Below, piece after piece: positions 1 to 9,046 of a stretch of 64,000 bases of DNA. The stretch is from Thalassospira sp. HJ (lineage in GTDB: Bacteria > Pseudomonadota > Alphaproteobacteria > Rhodospirillales > Thalassospiraceae). Below the pieces are notes generated by a model. It was not told the DNA's origin, searched no databases, and worked only from the letters and a program-made list of their open reading frames with translations. The stretch lies in contig NZ_JYII01000010.1 of the NCBI RefSeq assembly GCF_000948415.1, positions 1-64,000 on the forward strand, given 5' to 3'. Position 1 is the stretch's first letter. The number at the start of each line of letters is the position of its first letter. The position numbers and the translations under genes are program-made.

Positions 1-229
1 ATTCCAAGGCAAAAGAATGATTGGCGGCGGACGTTTGGAAGTGCGCAATGCTCTTTACTATGCTGCATTACCGGCAATACGCTTCGATCCTCTGCTACGC
101 GACTTCTACAAACGCCTGACTGAAAACAGAAAACCCGGCAAGGTTGCTATCATTGCCGTCGTCAGAAAAATGGTCACCATCCTCAATGCGAGAATGCGTG
201 ACCATTATGCTTTAATACTTGACGGCTAA
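1..229 (+). CDS. C-terminal fragment of IS110-family transposase (runs off left edge)
   Basis: The frame is open from base 2 and ends at TAA 227-229, giving about 75 residues. The text GGGRLEVRNALYYAAL, followed by FYKRLTENRKPGKVAIIAVVRKM and the terminal alanine/methionine-rich helix, matches the C-terminal DEDD-transposase 'transposase_20' half of IS110/IS116 elements. IS110 enzymes excise and integrate circular intermediates without typical terminal repeats. Only the tail is visible, so I cannot tell whether the copy is complete to the left. No IS end is recognisable in the 37 bases before the next gene. The neighbour on the right is convergent and ordinary, so the element did not break it. 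Confidence 0.8.
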   Translation, partial: FQGKRMIGGGRLEVRNALYYAALPAIRFDPLLRDFYKRLTENRKPGKVAIIAVVRKMVTILNARMRDHYALILDG

Positions 230-266
230 TACCGCTGCTTTTTTGTTGGGTGGGACGGAAGGATGA

Positions 267-2711
267 TCAGAACCGTTTGAGCAGGCGGTCGATATATTCC
301 TGTTCGATCTGCGGGCGTTCGGGGTCGCCGGAACGACGACGCAGTTCCTGCAAGATGCGCCAGGCGCGCTCAAGGGTGTTTACATCCGGGATGATGGTGG
401 TGCCATTGCCACCGACCGGGCGGCCGAGCGGGTCCCGACGGCCCGATCCTTCGAGGTCTTCGAGCATCGGTGCCATCTGGCTTAAACCTTCCAGCGCACG
501 GCTGATTTCACCGATGCCCTGTTGCAGGGCGTCCATGGCCTGACGTTGGTACTGCAAAGCTTCGTGCGAGCGATTGTGTTCTAGCGCATCGGCCGCCCCG
601 CGCATGGCATCAATCACCGAATTCATGCCGCTGACATCGCCGAATTGGCCGAGGCCGGGGTTCTCGAGGATTTCACCGGCATCATCGGCAAGGCCCTGTT
701 GCTGGCTGGCGCGCGGGCCGTTGCCGTTCTGGGTGGAGGCATTGTCGCCATCATTCATCAGGTCCTGCTGACGGCGTGACAGATCGCGCATGCCATCAAG
801 CATCTCGCGGAGCGTCGAGGTGATATCCATGCCGCCTTCGCCCGTGGTGACCTGCATGTTTTCGACCAGTTCACGCAGACGGTCGATCAGCTGGCGGGCC
901 TGATCCCGGGCACCGGCGCGCATCAGGGCATCGATCTGATCAATGATGCGTGACAGGTCCTGTTGTTCAAGGGTTGCGCTGCCGGCAGGTGGTTGTTCCT
1001 CGGTCGTGTCCGGGCTTTCGCGCATCAGGGCCGCGAGATATTCGTTCAGTGCTTGCCGGTATTCATCAATCAGTTGGGCGATTTCGCTTTCGGTGATGTC
1101 GGGGTTGGCGAGTGCCTCAAGCAGGCGTTCCTCGGCCTCCATCAGGTTGCGCTCGGCAATGCCGTAGCTGCCGCGCTCGATCTCCTCCGCCACATGCCAC
1201 AGAAGCCCTGCGACATCCTGATGGGTGTCACGGTTATGCAGGTTGGCCGCAAGACGGTTTTCCGCGACAGACAAGGTCAGGAAGACTCCGAGATGGCCGT
1301 TAAACGCCTGCGGGGCAAACAGGATCGGCAGCAAGGCATTGTGCATTTCAAGGGCACGGTCGGGATAGCGCAGCAGACCGCGGCGGATATCGATCAGCTT
1401 TTGCGCCACCGGATGGCTGAATTCCCGTTCGGGCAGCATCAGGGAACGGATATCGCTTTCGCCAACCTGATCGGCGTTGTCGCGCGAGACCATCTGAATA
1501 TTGACCGGAAGGCCGGCCCAGGGATGGGCGACCAGATCGATGAAGCGCGGGCCGTCGATACGGGTTGGCATGGCGCCGGCGCCAGTAGCGCCACCAGCAT
1601 CGCCCTTAAGGTCAATGACGACCTGATCAATCGGGCCGTATTGCTTGATGGTGCCGTCTTCGACGGCCGGGGTGATGACAAGCTCGAGACTGGAAAGGCC
1701 GTAATCGTCACTGGCGACGTAATCCAGGCGGACGTGATCGCGTCTGGTGACGGTGGGCGGGCTGACAAAGGACAGGCTGGGCGCATTATCGGCCAGAAGT
1801 TCGATATTCAGTGTCAGGCGATCATTGCCCCAGACCGAGATGCGCCACTGGCCGGGCTGATCGATGGCGGTCGAAAGCACATAGCTGTTTTCACCGCTTT
1901 CGGTGAAGGCCTGCTTGCCGCGCGGTGTGGTCAGGGTCGGTTCCCAGATGCTTGAGATACTGCCATCGAGGGTCGAGCCCGCCGGGACCTGTACCGACAT
2001 CACGTCACCGGTGGCATCCGATGCAGCGTCGGTGTTGCTACCTCCTGTCCGTTTGCCGGTGTCATCCGAGAGGTAGGTGAATTGCAGGATGCGCGGGATC
2101 TGGCCGGTATAAGCCGGTGGGGTGACCCAAAGGGTGGCGGTGAAGTCGGCAGCCCCAAGACGCTGAAGCGGGCTGAAGGCCTTTGAAAAGCGTTCCGCGA
2201 CATGATCGCTGCCGGTCATCAGGCCGACAAACAGCAGCAGGATCGGAATGGCGGTCAGGCCAAAGCGATCAACGCGGGTAATCGCGGGTAGCGGGCGTGA
2301 GAGTCGGAGCTTTTTCAGGGCGGCTTCATGCAGGCCAAGCTGGCGCTGCCAAAGAAGGCTGGTCAGCGGGTCGTCGGTTTCGGGGATGTGATCTTCAAGG
2401 CTTTGCAGCGGATTGTTATCAAGATGGTTGTCGATCTCGATCCGGTGCAGGACATCGCGCCGGGTCGGCATTTTGAAATTGCGCCATGGGGCAACCACCG
2501 AAACCATGACCGCCACCGACAGGATCGAGAGCAACATGATATGCCCGGTGGCAGGCAGAATTTCGAACGCGCCGGTCAATGTCAGGCCAACCACCAGAAG
2601 TCCGATCGACAGGGACGGGATCAGGCAGGGCCAGACAGATTCCCACACCATCACCATGCGCGTCTTGCGCACATGACGTTCCATTTTTGGATAGGGTGGT
2701 ATCAACGACAT
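267..2711 (-). CDS. DUF4175 / TIGR02302-type membrane protein
   Basis: This 814-aa protein has two adjacent N-terminal membrane segments (about residues 24-48 and 58-76) and a third near 150-168. A long periplasmic-looking beta-rich region follows (SFVSPPTVTRRDHVRLDYVA). The C-terminal third is low in complexity and rich in Gln, Arg, Met and Gly (MDGMRDLSRRQQDLMND) and ends with EQEYIDRLLKRF. This layout is that of the alphaproteobacterial family TIGR02302/DUF4175, whose molecular function is unknown. Its usual position next to lysA is kept here, on the same strand, but a terminator separates the two genes, so it may have its own promoter. An upstream AGGGA lies about 12 bases before the ATG. 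I know no biochemical role and suggest none beyond an envelope location. Confidence 0.85.
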   Translation of the reverse strand: MSLIPPYPKMERHVRKTRMVMVWESVWPCLIPSLSIGLLVVGLTLTGAFEILPATGHIMLLSILSVAVMVSVVAPWRNFKMPTRRDVLHRIEIDNHLDNNPLQSLEDHIPETDDPLTSLLWQRQLGLHEAALKKLRLSRPLPAITRVDRFGLTAIPILLLFVGLMTGSDHVAERFSKAFSPLQRLGAADFTATLWVTPPAYTGQIPRILQFTYLSDDTGKRTGGSNTDAASDATGDVMSVQVPAGSTLDGSISSIWEPTLTTPRGKQAFTESGENSYVLSTAIDQPGQWRISVWGNDRLTLNIELLADNAPSLSFVSPPTVTRRDHVRLDYVASDDYGLSSLELVITPAVEDGTIKQYGPIDQVVIDLKGDAGGATGAGAMPTRIDGPRFIDLVAHPWAGLPVNIQMVSRDNADQVGESDIRSLMLPEREFSHPVAQKLIDIRRGLLRYPDRALEMHNALLPILFAPQAFNGHLGVFLTLSVAENRLAANLHNRDTHQDVAGLLWHVAEEIERGSYGIAERNLMEAEERLLEALANPDITESEIAQLIDEYRQALNEYLAALMRESPDTTEEQPPAGSATLEQQDLSRIIDQIDALMRAGARDQARQLIDRLRELVENMQVTTGEGGMDITSTLREMLDGMRDLSRRQQDLMNDGDNASTQNGNGPRASQQQGLADDAGEILENPGLGQFGDVSGMNSVIDAMRGAADALEHNRSHEALQYQRQAMDALQQGIGEISRALEGLSQMAPMLEDLEGSGRRDPLGRPVGGNGTTIIPDVNTLERAWRILQELRRRSGDPERPQIEQEYIDRLLKRF

Positions 2712-2830
2712 GGGTCTGGTGGTCCCTGCTTGCCGACAGTGCGCGCATTATCGCGTGTATTCTAGCACAACCCGCATCTTTAGAGTTTGGGGTTTTGCCG
2801 TGACGGGTCAAGCAGTTCGCAGGATGGACG

Positions 2831-2867
2831 CAAAATAAAAGGGCGGCTGGCACATGGCCAACCGCCC
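2831..2867 (-). terminator. Rho-independent terminator after lysA
   Basis: An interrupted 11-bp stem (arms 2841-2851 and 2857-2867, one mismatch, loop of 5) is followed on the minus strand by CCTTTTATTTT. It lies 35 bases past the lysA stop and ends the argH-lptM-lysA transcript before the DUF4175 gene. Confidence 0.85.
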
Positions 2868-2901
2868 CAAAATCAAATGCAGATCAGAAAGAACGCGTGG
2901 A

Positions 2902-4173
2902 TTAGGCGTTGCTAAGCCATGAGGGCACCTGATCCATGTTGATCAGGTCGTCAATTTCCTGACGCGGGCGCACGATGGCGAAGTTGTTGCCCTTGACCAG
3001 AACTTCCGGCGTCAGTGCGCGGGTGTTGTAGGTCGAAGACATCACAGCACCATAGGCACCGGCTGACATCACAGCGACCAGATCACCGGCCTTGAGGTCA
3101 TCGGGAAGATCGCGGTCCTTGCCGAACGTATCACCGGTTTCACATACCGGCCCGACCACATCGACCTTGACCTGTTTGTCGTCTTCACCCTGTTCATCTA
3201 CCGGGATGATTTCGTGATAGGCGCTATAAAGCGTCGGGCGGATCAGGTCGTTCATCGCGGCATCGAGAATGACAAAGCGTTTGGCTTCGCCTTCCTTGAT
3301 ATACATGACGCGCGAAACCATGATCCCGGCATTGCCGGCAATCAGACGGCCCGGCTCAAGCGTGATGTGGCAACCTAGATGGCCAACAGTTTCACGCACC
3401 ATCTGACCATAGGCATCGGGAAGCGGCGGTGTTTCGCCCTGATAGGCAATGCCAAGGCCGCCACCGAGATCGAGATTGCGGATATCGATGCCCTCGGAGC
3501 GGAGCTGTTCCACCAGACCAGCCAAGCGCGTGAAGGCCTCGCGGAAGGGGGCAAGGTCGGTCAGCTGGGAGCCGATATGCATGGCGATCCCGGTGACTTC
3601 AATGCCGTCCATGGCGGCTGCATCACGGTAGACCTCAATCGCGCGGGTCCAGTCGATGCCGAATTTGTTTTCGGCCTTGCCGGTCGCGATCTTTTCATGG
3701 GTTTTGGCATCAACATGCGGGTTAACGCGCAATGCGATGCGCGCCTTTTTGCCCATGTCGATGGCAACGTTGTTGAGCTCAACCAGTTCGGGAATGCTTT
3801 CGACATTGATCTGGGCAATGCCGGCCTCAAGAGCTTCGCGCATTTCCGCATCGGCCTTGCCAACGCCCGAAAAGATGATCTTTGCCGGATCCATGCCGGC
3901 ACGCAGGGCACGGCGCATTTCACCAACCGAAACAACGTCTGCACCCGCGCCAAGATTGGCGAGCGTTTTCAGAACCGCCTGGTTCGAGTTTGCCTTGACC
4001 GCAAAGCAGATGGTGGCATCAAGGCCTTCGAATGCGGCGGCATAGACATTGTAATGGCGTTCAAGGGTCGCGGTCGAATAGCAGAAGAACGGGGTACCGA
4101 CCTTGTCGGCCATTTCCCGGATCGCGACACCTTCGGCGTAAAGTTCGCCGTTGATATATTCAAAATGGTTCAT
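2902..4173 (-). CDS. lysA: diaminopimelate decarboxylase
   Basis: LysA is a PLP enzyme that decarboxylates meso-diaminopimelate to L-lysine, the last step of lysine synthesis. From the ATG at 4173 the protein has 423 aa, the normal length. It shows the PLP lysine K60 in CFAVKANSN, the alanine-racemase-like barrel segment HIGSQ, the glycine-rich phosphate site (LDLGGGLGIAY), and the C-terminal signature GPVCETGD whose Cys and Glu form the substrate site across the dimer. A longer reading frame exists upstream, but it covers the small lipoprotein gene. The ATG chosen overlaps the lipoprotein stop (ATGA), and homology begins with [15 protein letters not shown]. It is the third gene of argH-lipoprotein-lysA, so arginine and lysine synthesis are co-transcribed. 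A strong terminator follows. Confidence 0.96.
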   Translation of the reverse strand: MNHFEYINGELYAEGVAIREMADKVGTPFFCYSTATLERHYNVYAAAFEGLDATICFAVKANSNQAVLKTLANLGAGADVVSVGEMRRALRAGMDPAKIIFSGVGKADAEMREALEAGIAQINVESIPELVELNNVAIDMGKKARIALRVNPHVDAKTHEKIATGKAENKFGIDWTRAIEVYRDAAAMDGIEVTGIAMHIGSQLTDLAPFREAFTRLAGLVEQLRSEGIDIRNLDLGGGLGIAYQGETPPLPDAYGQMVRETVGHLGCHITLEPGRLIAGNAGIMVSRVMYIKEGEAKRFVILDAAMNDLIRPTLYSAYHEIIPVDEQGEDDKQVKVDVVGPVCETGDTFGKDRDLPDDLKAGDLVAVMSAGAYGAVMSSTYNTRALTPEVLVKGNNFAIVRPRQEIDDLINMDQVPSWLSNA

Positions 4174-4316
4174 TGGGTCGGGTAATCCCTTGGATATTCC
4201 TGTCCGGCATCGGTCGGCGGTTCGAGCGGGCCTTTTTTGCCGCAAGCCGCAACCGACAGTCCCAGCATGATGGCCAACGTGACCACGGTGCCGCGTTTCA
4301 AGAGGCTGTTGTTCAT
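4170..4316 (-). CDS. lptM: small LptM-like lipoprotein (48 aa)
   Basis: This short gene lies between argH and lysA. The product starts [17 protein letters not shown] and continues to a lipobox ending SVAAC at about residue 24, then GKKGPLEPP. That is the pattern of the LptM/YifL family, small outer-membrane lipoproteins; in E. coli LptM assists LptD maturation (family knowledge). Its start overlaps the argH stop (ATGA, 4313-4316) and its stop overlaps the lysA start (ATGA, 4170-4173), so all three genes should be translationally coupled. The mature peptide is only about 25 residues. The call rests on the lipobox, the GKKGPL motif and the conserved genomic position next to a lysine-pathway gene; in E. 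coli the neighbour is dapF. Confidence 0.85.
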   Translation of the reverse strand: MNNSLLKRGTVVTLAIMLGLSVAACGKKGPLEPPTDAGQEYPRDYPTQ

Positions 4317-5728
4317 TTCAGAAACCTTTCCTTTGCGGCCGCAACGGATTCCTTCACCCGTACCGGAGCGGTGCCACCAAAGCTTTGGCGGGCGGCAACC
4401 GATGCCTCGACAGTGAGGACGTCATAAACCGCATTGGTGATCTTGGGTTCGATCCCCTGCAGATCTTCAAGCGACAGCTGATCAAGATCGCAGCCCTTGG
4501 TTTCGGCAAGCTTGACGGTCGCACCGACAACGTGGTGGGCATCGCGGAACGGCATGCCAAGTTCGGCAACCAGCCAGTCGGCAAGGTCAGTTGCGGTGGT
4601 GTAACCGGCACCGGCAGCAGCGCGCATGTTATCGGCAAAGACTTTCATGTCGGCGATCATGCCGGTCATGGCGGCAACACACAGACCAAGATGGTCATGG
4701 GCCTGGAAGACCGGTTCCTTGTCTTCCTGCATGTCCTTGGAATAGGCCAGCGGCAGGCCCTTCATCGACAGCATCAAGCCGTTATAGCAGCCAACGATAC
4801 GCCCGATCTTGGAGCGGATCAGCTCAGCCGCATCCGGGTTGCGTTTCTGCGGCATGATCGAAGAGCCGGTCGAGAATTTGTCGGACATGCCGATAAAGCG
4901 GAACTGGGCCGAGCACCAAATAACCATTTCTTCGGCCAGACGCGACAGATGCATGGCGGCAATCGATGCGGCATTGAGGTATTCAAGCGCAAAGTCACGA
5001 TCCGACACCGCATCAAGCGAGTTCGCCGTCGGGCGATCAAAGCCAAGCGCACTTGCCGTCATGTGACGGTCAATCGGATAGGGCGTACCGGCAAGGGCAG
5101 CCGAGCCCAGCGGGTTTTCATTGATGCGCGTGCGGCAATCGGCAACGCGGCCACGATCCCGGCCAAACATTTCGACATAAGCCAGAAGATGATGGCCAAA
5201 GGTGACCGGCTGGGCGGCCTGCAGGTGGGTGAAGCCCGGCATAATGGTTTCAGCGTGGGTTTCAGCTTGCTCAATCAAAGCTTCCTGAAGGCCTTTGAGG
5301 CCGACTTCAAGATCGCCAAGTGCGACATCACGGACCCAGAGTTTGAAGTCGGTCGCGACCTGATCATTGCGCGAACGTGCGGTATGCAGACGACCGGCCG
5401 CCGGGCCGATCAGTTCGCGCAGGCGGCTTTCAACGTTCATGTGGATGTCTTCAAGGGCGGCGGAGAATTTGAACTCGCCGCTCTCGATTTCTTGAAGAAT
5501 CTGGTCTAGACCGTTGGTTATCTTTTCGCCATCTTCTGCAGGAATGATGTTCTGCTTGACCAGCATGGCGCAGTGGGCCTTCGAGCCCTGAATATCCTGG
5601 GCGTAGAGGCGTTTGTCAAAGCCGATGGAAGCGTTGATTTCTTCCATGATGGCTGACGGGCCTGCTTCAAAGCGGCCGCCCCAAAGGGAGTTTGCGTTTT
5701 TCTGGTCAGTGGCGTTTTGGTCGGTCAT
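4313..5728 (-). CDS. argH: argininosuccinate lyase
   Basis: ArgH cleaves argininosuccinate into arginine and fumarate, the last step of arginine synthesis, as a cytosolic homotetramer. The 471-aa product has the fumarase/aspartase superfamily signature [12 protein letters not shown], whose serine loop is catalytic, plus [13 protein letters not shown] and the [10 protein letters not shown] segment that carries the general-acid histidine. Length and start (MTDQNATDQ, then SLWGGRF) are normal. The gene diverges from tlpA with a 31-bp gap, so the two promoters must overlap or lie in coding sequence. Its stop overlaps the start of the small lipoprotein gene. Confidence 0.97.
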   Translation of the reverse strand: MTDQNATDQKNANSLWGGRFEAGPSAIMEEINASIGFDKRLYAQDIQGSKAHCAMLVKQNIIPAEDGEKITNGLDQILQEIESGEFKFSAALEDIHMNVESRLRELIGPAAGRLHTARSRNDQVATDFKLWVRDVALGDLEVGLKGLQEALIEQAETHAETIMPGFTHLQAAQPVTFGHHLLAYVEMFGRDRGRVADCRTRINENPLGSAALAGTPYPIDRHMTASALGFDRPTANSLDAVSDRDFALEYLNAASIAAMHLSRLAEEMVIWCSAQFRFIGMSDKFSTGSSIMPQKRNPDAAELIRSKIGRIVGCYNGLMLSMKGLPLAYSKDMQEDKEPVFQAHDHLGLCVAAMTGMIADMKVFADNMRAAAGAGYTTATDLADWLVAELGMPFRDAHHVVGATVKLAETKGCDLDQLSLEDLQGIEPKITNAVYDVLTVEASVAARQSFGGTAPVRVKESVAAAKERFLK

Positions 5729-5759
5729 CGTGATCCGCAGTCTTGGAAAGGTGGGTGTT

Positions 5760-6320
5760 GTGAAAGCATTGCTTCGTTACGTAAAACTTGGCGTGATTGT
5801 CGCCATCTCGGGCATTTATGCAACCCCTGCCTTTGCTGATACGCAATTCCCGCAAGAACTTTCAAAGATGGTCATGCCATCGGACGGGGGTTCTTTGCCC
5901 GAAGATCTGGCGTTTGTCGATGAAAATGGCAATGAGGTCGCCTTTAACAGCCTGAAAGGACAGGTTGTTCTGGTCAATCTGTGGGCGACCTGGTGTGTGC
6001 CATGCGTCAAGGAAATGCCCGATCTTGATCGTCTGGCCGTTGAGATGGCCGACAAGCCGTTCCGGGTTCTGGCGCTTAGTCAGGACCGTGGCGGGGCGGA
6101 TGCCGTCAAAGAATTCTTTGAAACCAATGGAATCGAGAACCTTGATGTGGTGCTTGATCCGCGCGGGGCGATTGCACGCCAGATGGGCGCGCGCGGTCTT
6201 CCGACCAGTTTCCTTTATGACGCCAAGGGTGATTTGCGCGGCAAGCTTGAAGGCATTGCGCGCTGGGACGCACCGGAAGTCATTTCCTATTTCAATCAGT
6301 TGATTGATCAGACGTCCTGA
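5760..6320 (+). CDS. TlpA/ResA-family periplasmic thioredoxin
   Basis: From the GTG at 5760, preceded by GGAAAGG with 8-base spacing, the protein has 186 aa. It begins with an uncleaved anchor or signal peptide ([23 protein letters not shown]). The thioredoxin fold holds the active site WATWCVPC (C79 and C82) and the cis-proline segment GLPTSF. TlpA proteins reduce periplasmic disulfides, typically in cytochrome c or Cox copper-site maturation. Which target this one serves cannot be read from the sequence. A cox operon and a DsbD-type reductase lie elsewhere in the window. A longer frame upstream runs across argH and is not credible. It diverges from argH and converges on rbsK. Confidence 0.9.
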   Translation: MKALLRYVKLGVIVAISGIYATPAFADTQFPQELSKMVMPSDGGSLPEDLAFVDENGNEVAFNSLKGQVVLVNLWATWCVPCVKEMPDLDRLAVEMADKPFRVLALSQDRGGADAVKEFFETNGIENLDVVLDPRGAIARQMGARGLPTSFLYDAKGDLRGKLEGIARWDAPEVISYFNQLIDQTS

Positions 6321-6340
6321 GCCATCACAGTGCTGCTTGG

Positions 6341-7267
6341 TTAAGCCGCGCGGCCTTCGAGCAGGTTCAAAACATCTTCAAGCAGCGGTGCGGCATCAGC
6401 CGCGCCATTGCTTGTGGTGGCAAGTGCACCGGTCGCACAGGCAAAGCGCACAGCATCACCAAGCGGCTGACCACCATGCAACGCCACAGCCAGCCCGGCA
6501 TTAAAGCAATCCCCGGCCCCGACCGTATCAATCGTATTGACCTTAAAGCCCGGCACCATCCCGGTTTCACCATGTGATGAATAGAATGCCCCGGCCCCAC
6601 CCATTTTGATGATGACGGTTTCTGGGCCCATTTCATGGAGCTTGAGGCTGGCGGCACGTGCGGTGGCCGCATCGACCGGATCGATCCCGGTTAGGGCCAG
6701 ACATTCGCTTTGGTTCGGGGTGACGATATGGGTAAGGGCCAGCAGATCGCGCATGACCACCAGATCGGCGACCGGGGCCGGATCAAGCATGACCTTTGCC
6801 TTGCCCTCGCGGGCATATTTGATGGCGCAATCAATCGCCACCACTGGACATTCCAGCTGCAGCAGCAGATAGTCACAGTCGCGCAGGTAATCCTGCTTTT
6901 CATGCAAATCAGACCGGGTCATGGTCATGTTGGCCCCGCCAACGACCGTGATCATGTTTTCGCCCGCCTCATCAATCGAAATTAGGGCGATGCCGGTCTG
7001 GGCTTCGTCGGCGACGATCAGATGGGTGGTATCAAGCCCCTCGGCCGCGAGCGTTTCAATCAGCTGATTGCCAAGCATGTCATCGCCGATCTTGGAGATG
7101 AAGACGGGATCAACACCAAGCCGTGCAACTGCAAGCGCCTGATTGCAGCCCTTGCCGCCCGGGCCGGTTTTATAGGCTTGGGAGGATACCGTTTGTCCCT
7201 GCACTGGAAGCTTTGCCACACGGGCGGCGAAATCAAAGTTCGAGCTTCCAACTACTACAATCGTCAT
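6341..7267 (-). CDS. rbsK: ribokinase (PfkB family)
   Basis: Ribokinase phosphorylates D-ribose at O5 using ATP. The 308-aa product shows both PfkB signatures: the N-terminal GPGGKGCNQALAVARLG and the C-terminal DTVGAGDCFNAGLA with the catalytic aspartate, plus NQSE and the ATP-site segment VIIKMGGAGAF. Length is normal. It lies 123 bp downstream of the xylulokinase gene on the same strand and converges on tlpA with a gap of only 20 bp. No ribose transporter or repressor is nearby, so the assignment to ribose rather than another pentose or nucleoside rests on family resemblance. Confidence 0.88.
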   Translation of the reverse strand: MTIVVVGSSNFDFAARVAKLPVQGQTVSSQAYKTGPGGKGCNQALAVARLGVDPVFISKIGDDMLGNQLIETLAAEGLDTTHLIVADEAQTGIALISIDEAGENMITVVGGANMTMTRSDLHEKQDYLRDCDYLLLQLECPVVAIDCAIKYAREGKAKVMLDPAPVADLVVMRDLLALTHIVTPNQSECLALTGIDPVDAATARAASLKLHEMGPETVIIKMGGAGAFYSSHGETGMVPGFKVNTIDTVGAGDCFNAGLAVALHGGQPLGDAVRFACATGALATTSNGAADAAPLLEDVLNLLEGRAA

Positions 7268-7390
7268 ATCTGTCCGTGCTTATGAATTAATGCCATCAGA
7301 TTAATGTTGGCACCCGGGCGGGGGTTTAAAAGGCGTGTCTGGCAAAATTCGACCAGATCGAAGAACTTTCTTTAAAAACGGGTGTTTAGC

Positions 7391-8884
7391 CTATTCTTTG
7401 GATGGGGGATATCTGCCCTGGTTCGGGGTGAATTCGTCAGACAAAGCAGCATAAATCCGCTGGAATTTGGCAAAGCGTGGCTGATAGGCGTCATGACGCG
7501 ACATGTCAGGTTCAACGACTTCTTCGATCACGGGTTTGACGCAGACATCTGTGACCGGTTTGTTGGTGAGCGCCAGACGGGCAAGGCGGGCCGCGCCGAA
7601 TGCCGGGCCCTTGGTCGCCCCTTCATAACGTGCAAGCGGTTTGCCAAGGATATCGGCGATCATTTGAATCCAGTAGCGGCTGCGTGCGCCCCCGCCAATG
7701 ACGCCCGGCAGATCACAATAGGTTCCAGCCGCATTCAGGCGCGATTTGGCGTCGCTGAGTGCAAAGCCGACGCCCTCGAGCACGGCCTGCACCATGGCTT
7801 CGCGATCGGTGTCACTGCCTAGGCCAAAGAAAACGCCACGGGCATAGGGATTGTTATGCGGGGTGCGCTCCCCGTTCAGGTAGGGCAGGAACAGAATATC
7901 AGATGGTGCCTTGTGCTGTGCCTCGACCCGGTTGAGCAGGTCGGTGATGTCGGCTTCACCCAGAAGGTCGGCCGCCCATTTCAGGCAGCTTGCGCCATTG
8001 AGTAGCACCGCCATCTGGAACCAGTGGTTCGGAATGGCGTGGGCAAAGCTGTGCAGCAGTTCTTCGGGTTTCGGCCGGTATTTGTCCGAAGCGACGAAAA
8101 TCTGCGAAGATGTACCAAGCGAGATGAAGCCATCACCATGGGCAACCGCGCCGACCCCGATGCCACCGGTTGCTGCATCACCGCCGCCGCCGGCAATGAT
8201 AACACCATCGGCCATGCCCCAACGGTCCGCCAGATTGGCGTGCAGGGTGCCGGTGATATCAGATCCCTCGACCAGTCCGGGGAGTTGATCGGGGGTCAGG
8301 CCGCAGGCGGCAATCGCACTTTCATTCCAGCTGCGGCTTTGTTCATCAAGCCACAGGGTGCCAGCGGCATCCGACATTTCCGTGACCTTGTCGCCCGACA
8401 GGCAAAAGCGGATGTAGTCCTTGGGCAGCAGGATGGTTTTGATTTTGGCAAAAACATCGGGTTCGTGTTTTTGCAGCCAGATCAGTTTGGGGGCGGTCAT
8501 GCCCGACATGGTGGCAACCCCGGCGCGCTCGCCAAGATCGGGAAGGGCTGCATCAAGTTCGGCGCATTCGCGCATCGCACGGCCATCATTCCACAGGATG
8601 GCGGGACGCAGCGGTTTGTCATCAGCACCCAGCAAGGTGGCACCATGCATCTGCCCTGACAGGCCGATGGCACGGGTTGCGGCAATGGCGGACGGATTCT
8701 GGCGGTGCAGTTCATCAATTGCACGCGTGGTCGCATCCCACCAATCTTCGGGGTTCTGTTCGCTCCAGAACGGTTGGGGGCTGGAAACGCGCAAGGGAAC
8801 ATCGGCCTCGGCCAGGGTTACCGAGTTATCGTCGATCAACAATGCCTTGACTGCCGACGTGCCGACATCAATTCCGAGATACAT
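7391..8884 (-). CDS. xylB: xylulokinase (FGGY family)
   Basis: XylB phosphorylates D-xylulose to xylulose 5-phosphate, feeding the pentose phosphate pathway. From the ATG at 8884, with GGAGG 10 bases upstream, the protein has 497 aa. It starts with the FGGY phosphate-1 motif MYLGIDVGTSAVKALL. It has SGQMHG (xylulokinase signature), WNDGRA with the catalytic aspartate just after, the second ATPase domain GVGAVAHGDGFISLGTSSQ, and GERTPHNNPYARG. An in-frame extension of 34 residues upstream lacks homology. Ribokinase follows, making a two-kinase pentose unit with no transporter, isomerase or regulator in the window. Confidence 0.92.
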   Translation of the reverse strand: MYLGIDVGTSAVKALLIDDNSVTLAEADVPLRVSSPQPFWSEQNPEDWWDATTRAIDELHRQNPSAIAATRAIGLSGQMHGATLLGADDKPLRPAILWNDGRAMRECAELDAALPDLGERAGVATMSGMTAPKLIWLQKHEPDVFAKIKTILLPKDYIRFCLSGDKVTEMSDAAGTLWLDEQSRSWNESAIAACGLTPDQLPGLVEGSDITGTLHANLADRWGMADGVIIAGGGGDAATGGIGVGAVAHGDGFISLGTSSQIFVASDKYRPKPEELLHSFAHAIPNHWFQMAVLLNGASCLKWAADLLGEADITDLLNRVEAQHKAPSDILFLPYLNGERTPHNNPYARGVFFGLGSDTDREAMVQAVLEGVGFALSDAKSRLNAAGTYCDLPGVIGGGARSRYWIQMIADILGKPLARYEGATKGPAFGAARLARLALTNKPVTDVCVKPVIEEVVEPDMSRHDAYQPRFAKFQRIYAALSDEFTPNQGRYPPSKE

Positions 8885-8983
8885 GTTCGGACGGCCTCCA
8901 GAAACCGTTTTGATTTGTCCCGACATCATGATTGTGCGGGTTAGAGCAACGACTATTCGAGATGCTTGGGCCGTGGATTGCAA

Positions 8984-9013
8984 CAAAAAAAGCCGCTGCG
9001 GGGCAGCGGCTTT
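8984..9013 (-). terminator. Rho-independent terminator after hbd
   Basis: The stem AAAGCCGCTGC/GCAGCGGCTTT has a GGG loop and is followed on the minus strand by seven T residues. It lies just past the 3-hydroxybutyryl-CoA dehydrogenase stop and separates it from xylB. Confidence 0.9.
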
Positions 9014-9046
9014 GATGTCTTGAAGCCAATGACGACCTGCGATCCC

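Noticed and set aside
4385..5509. 374-codon open frame on the plus strand
   Set aside because: It lies antisense to argH, which carries full motifs; the translation shows no recognisable family.
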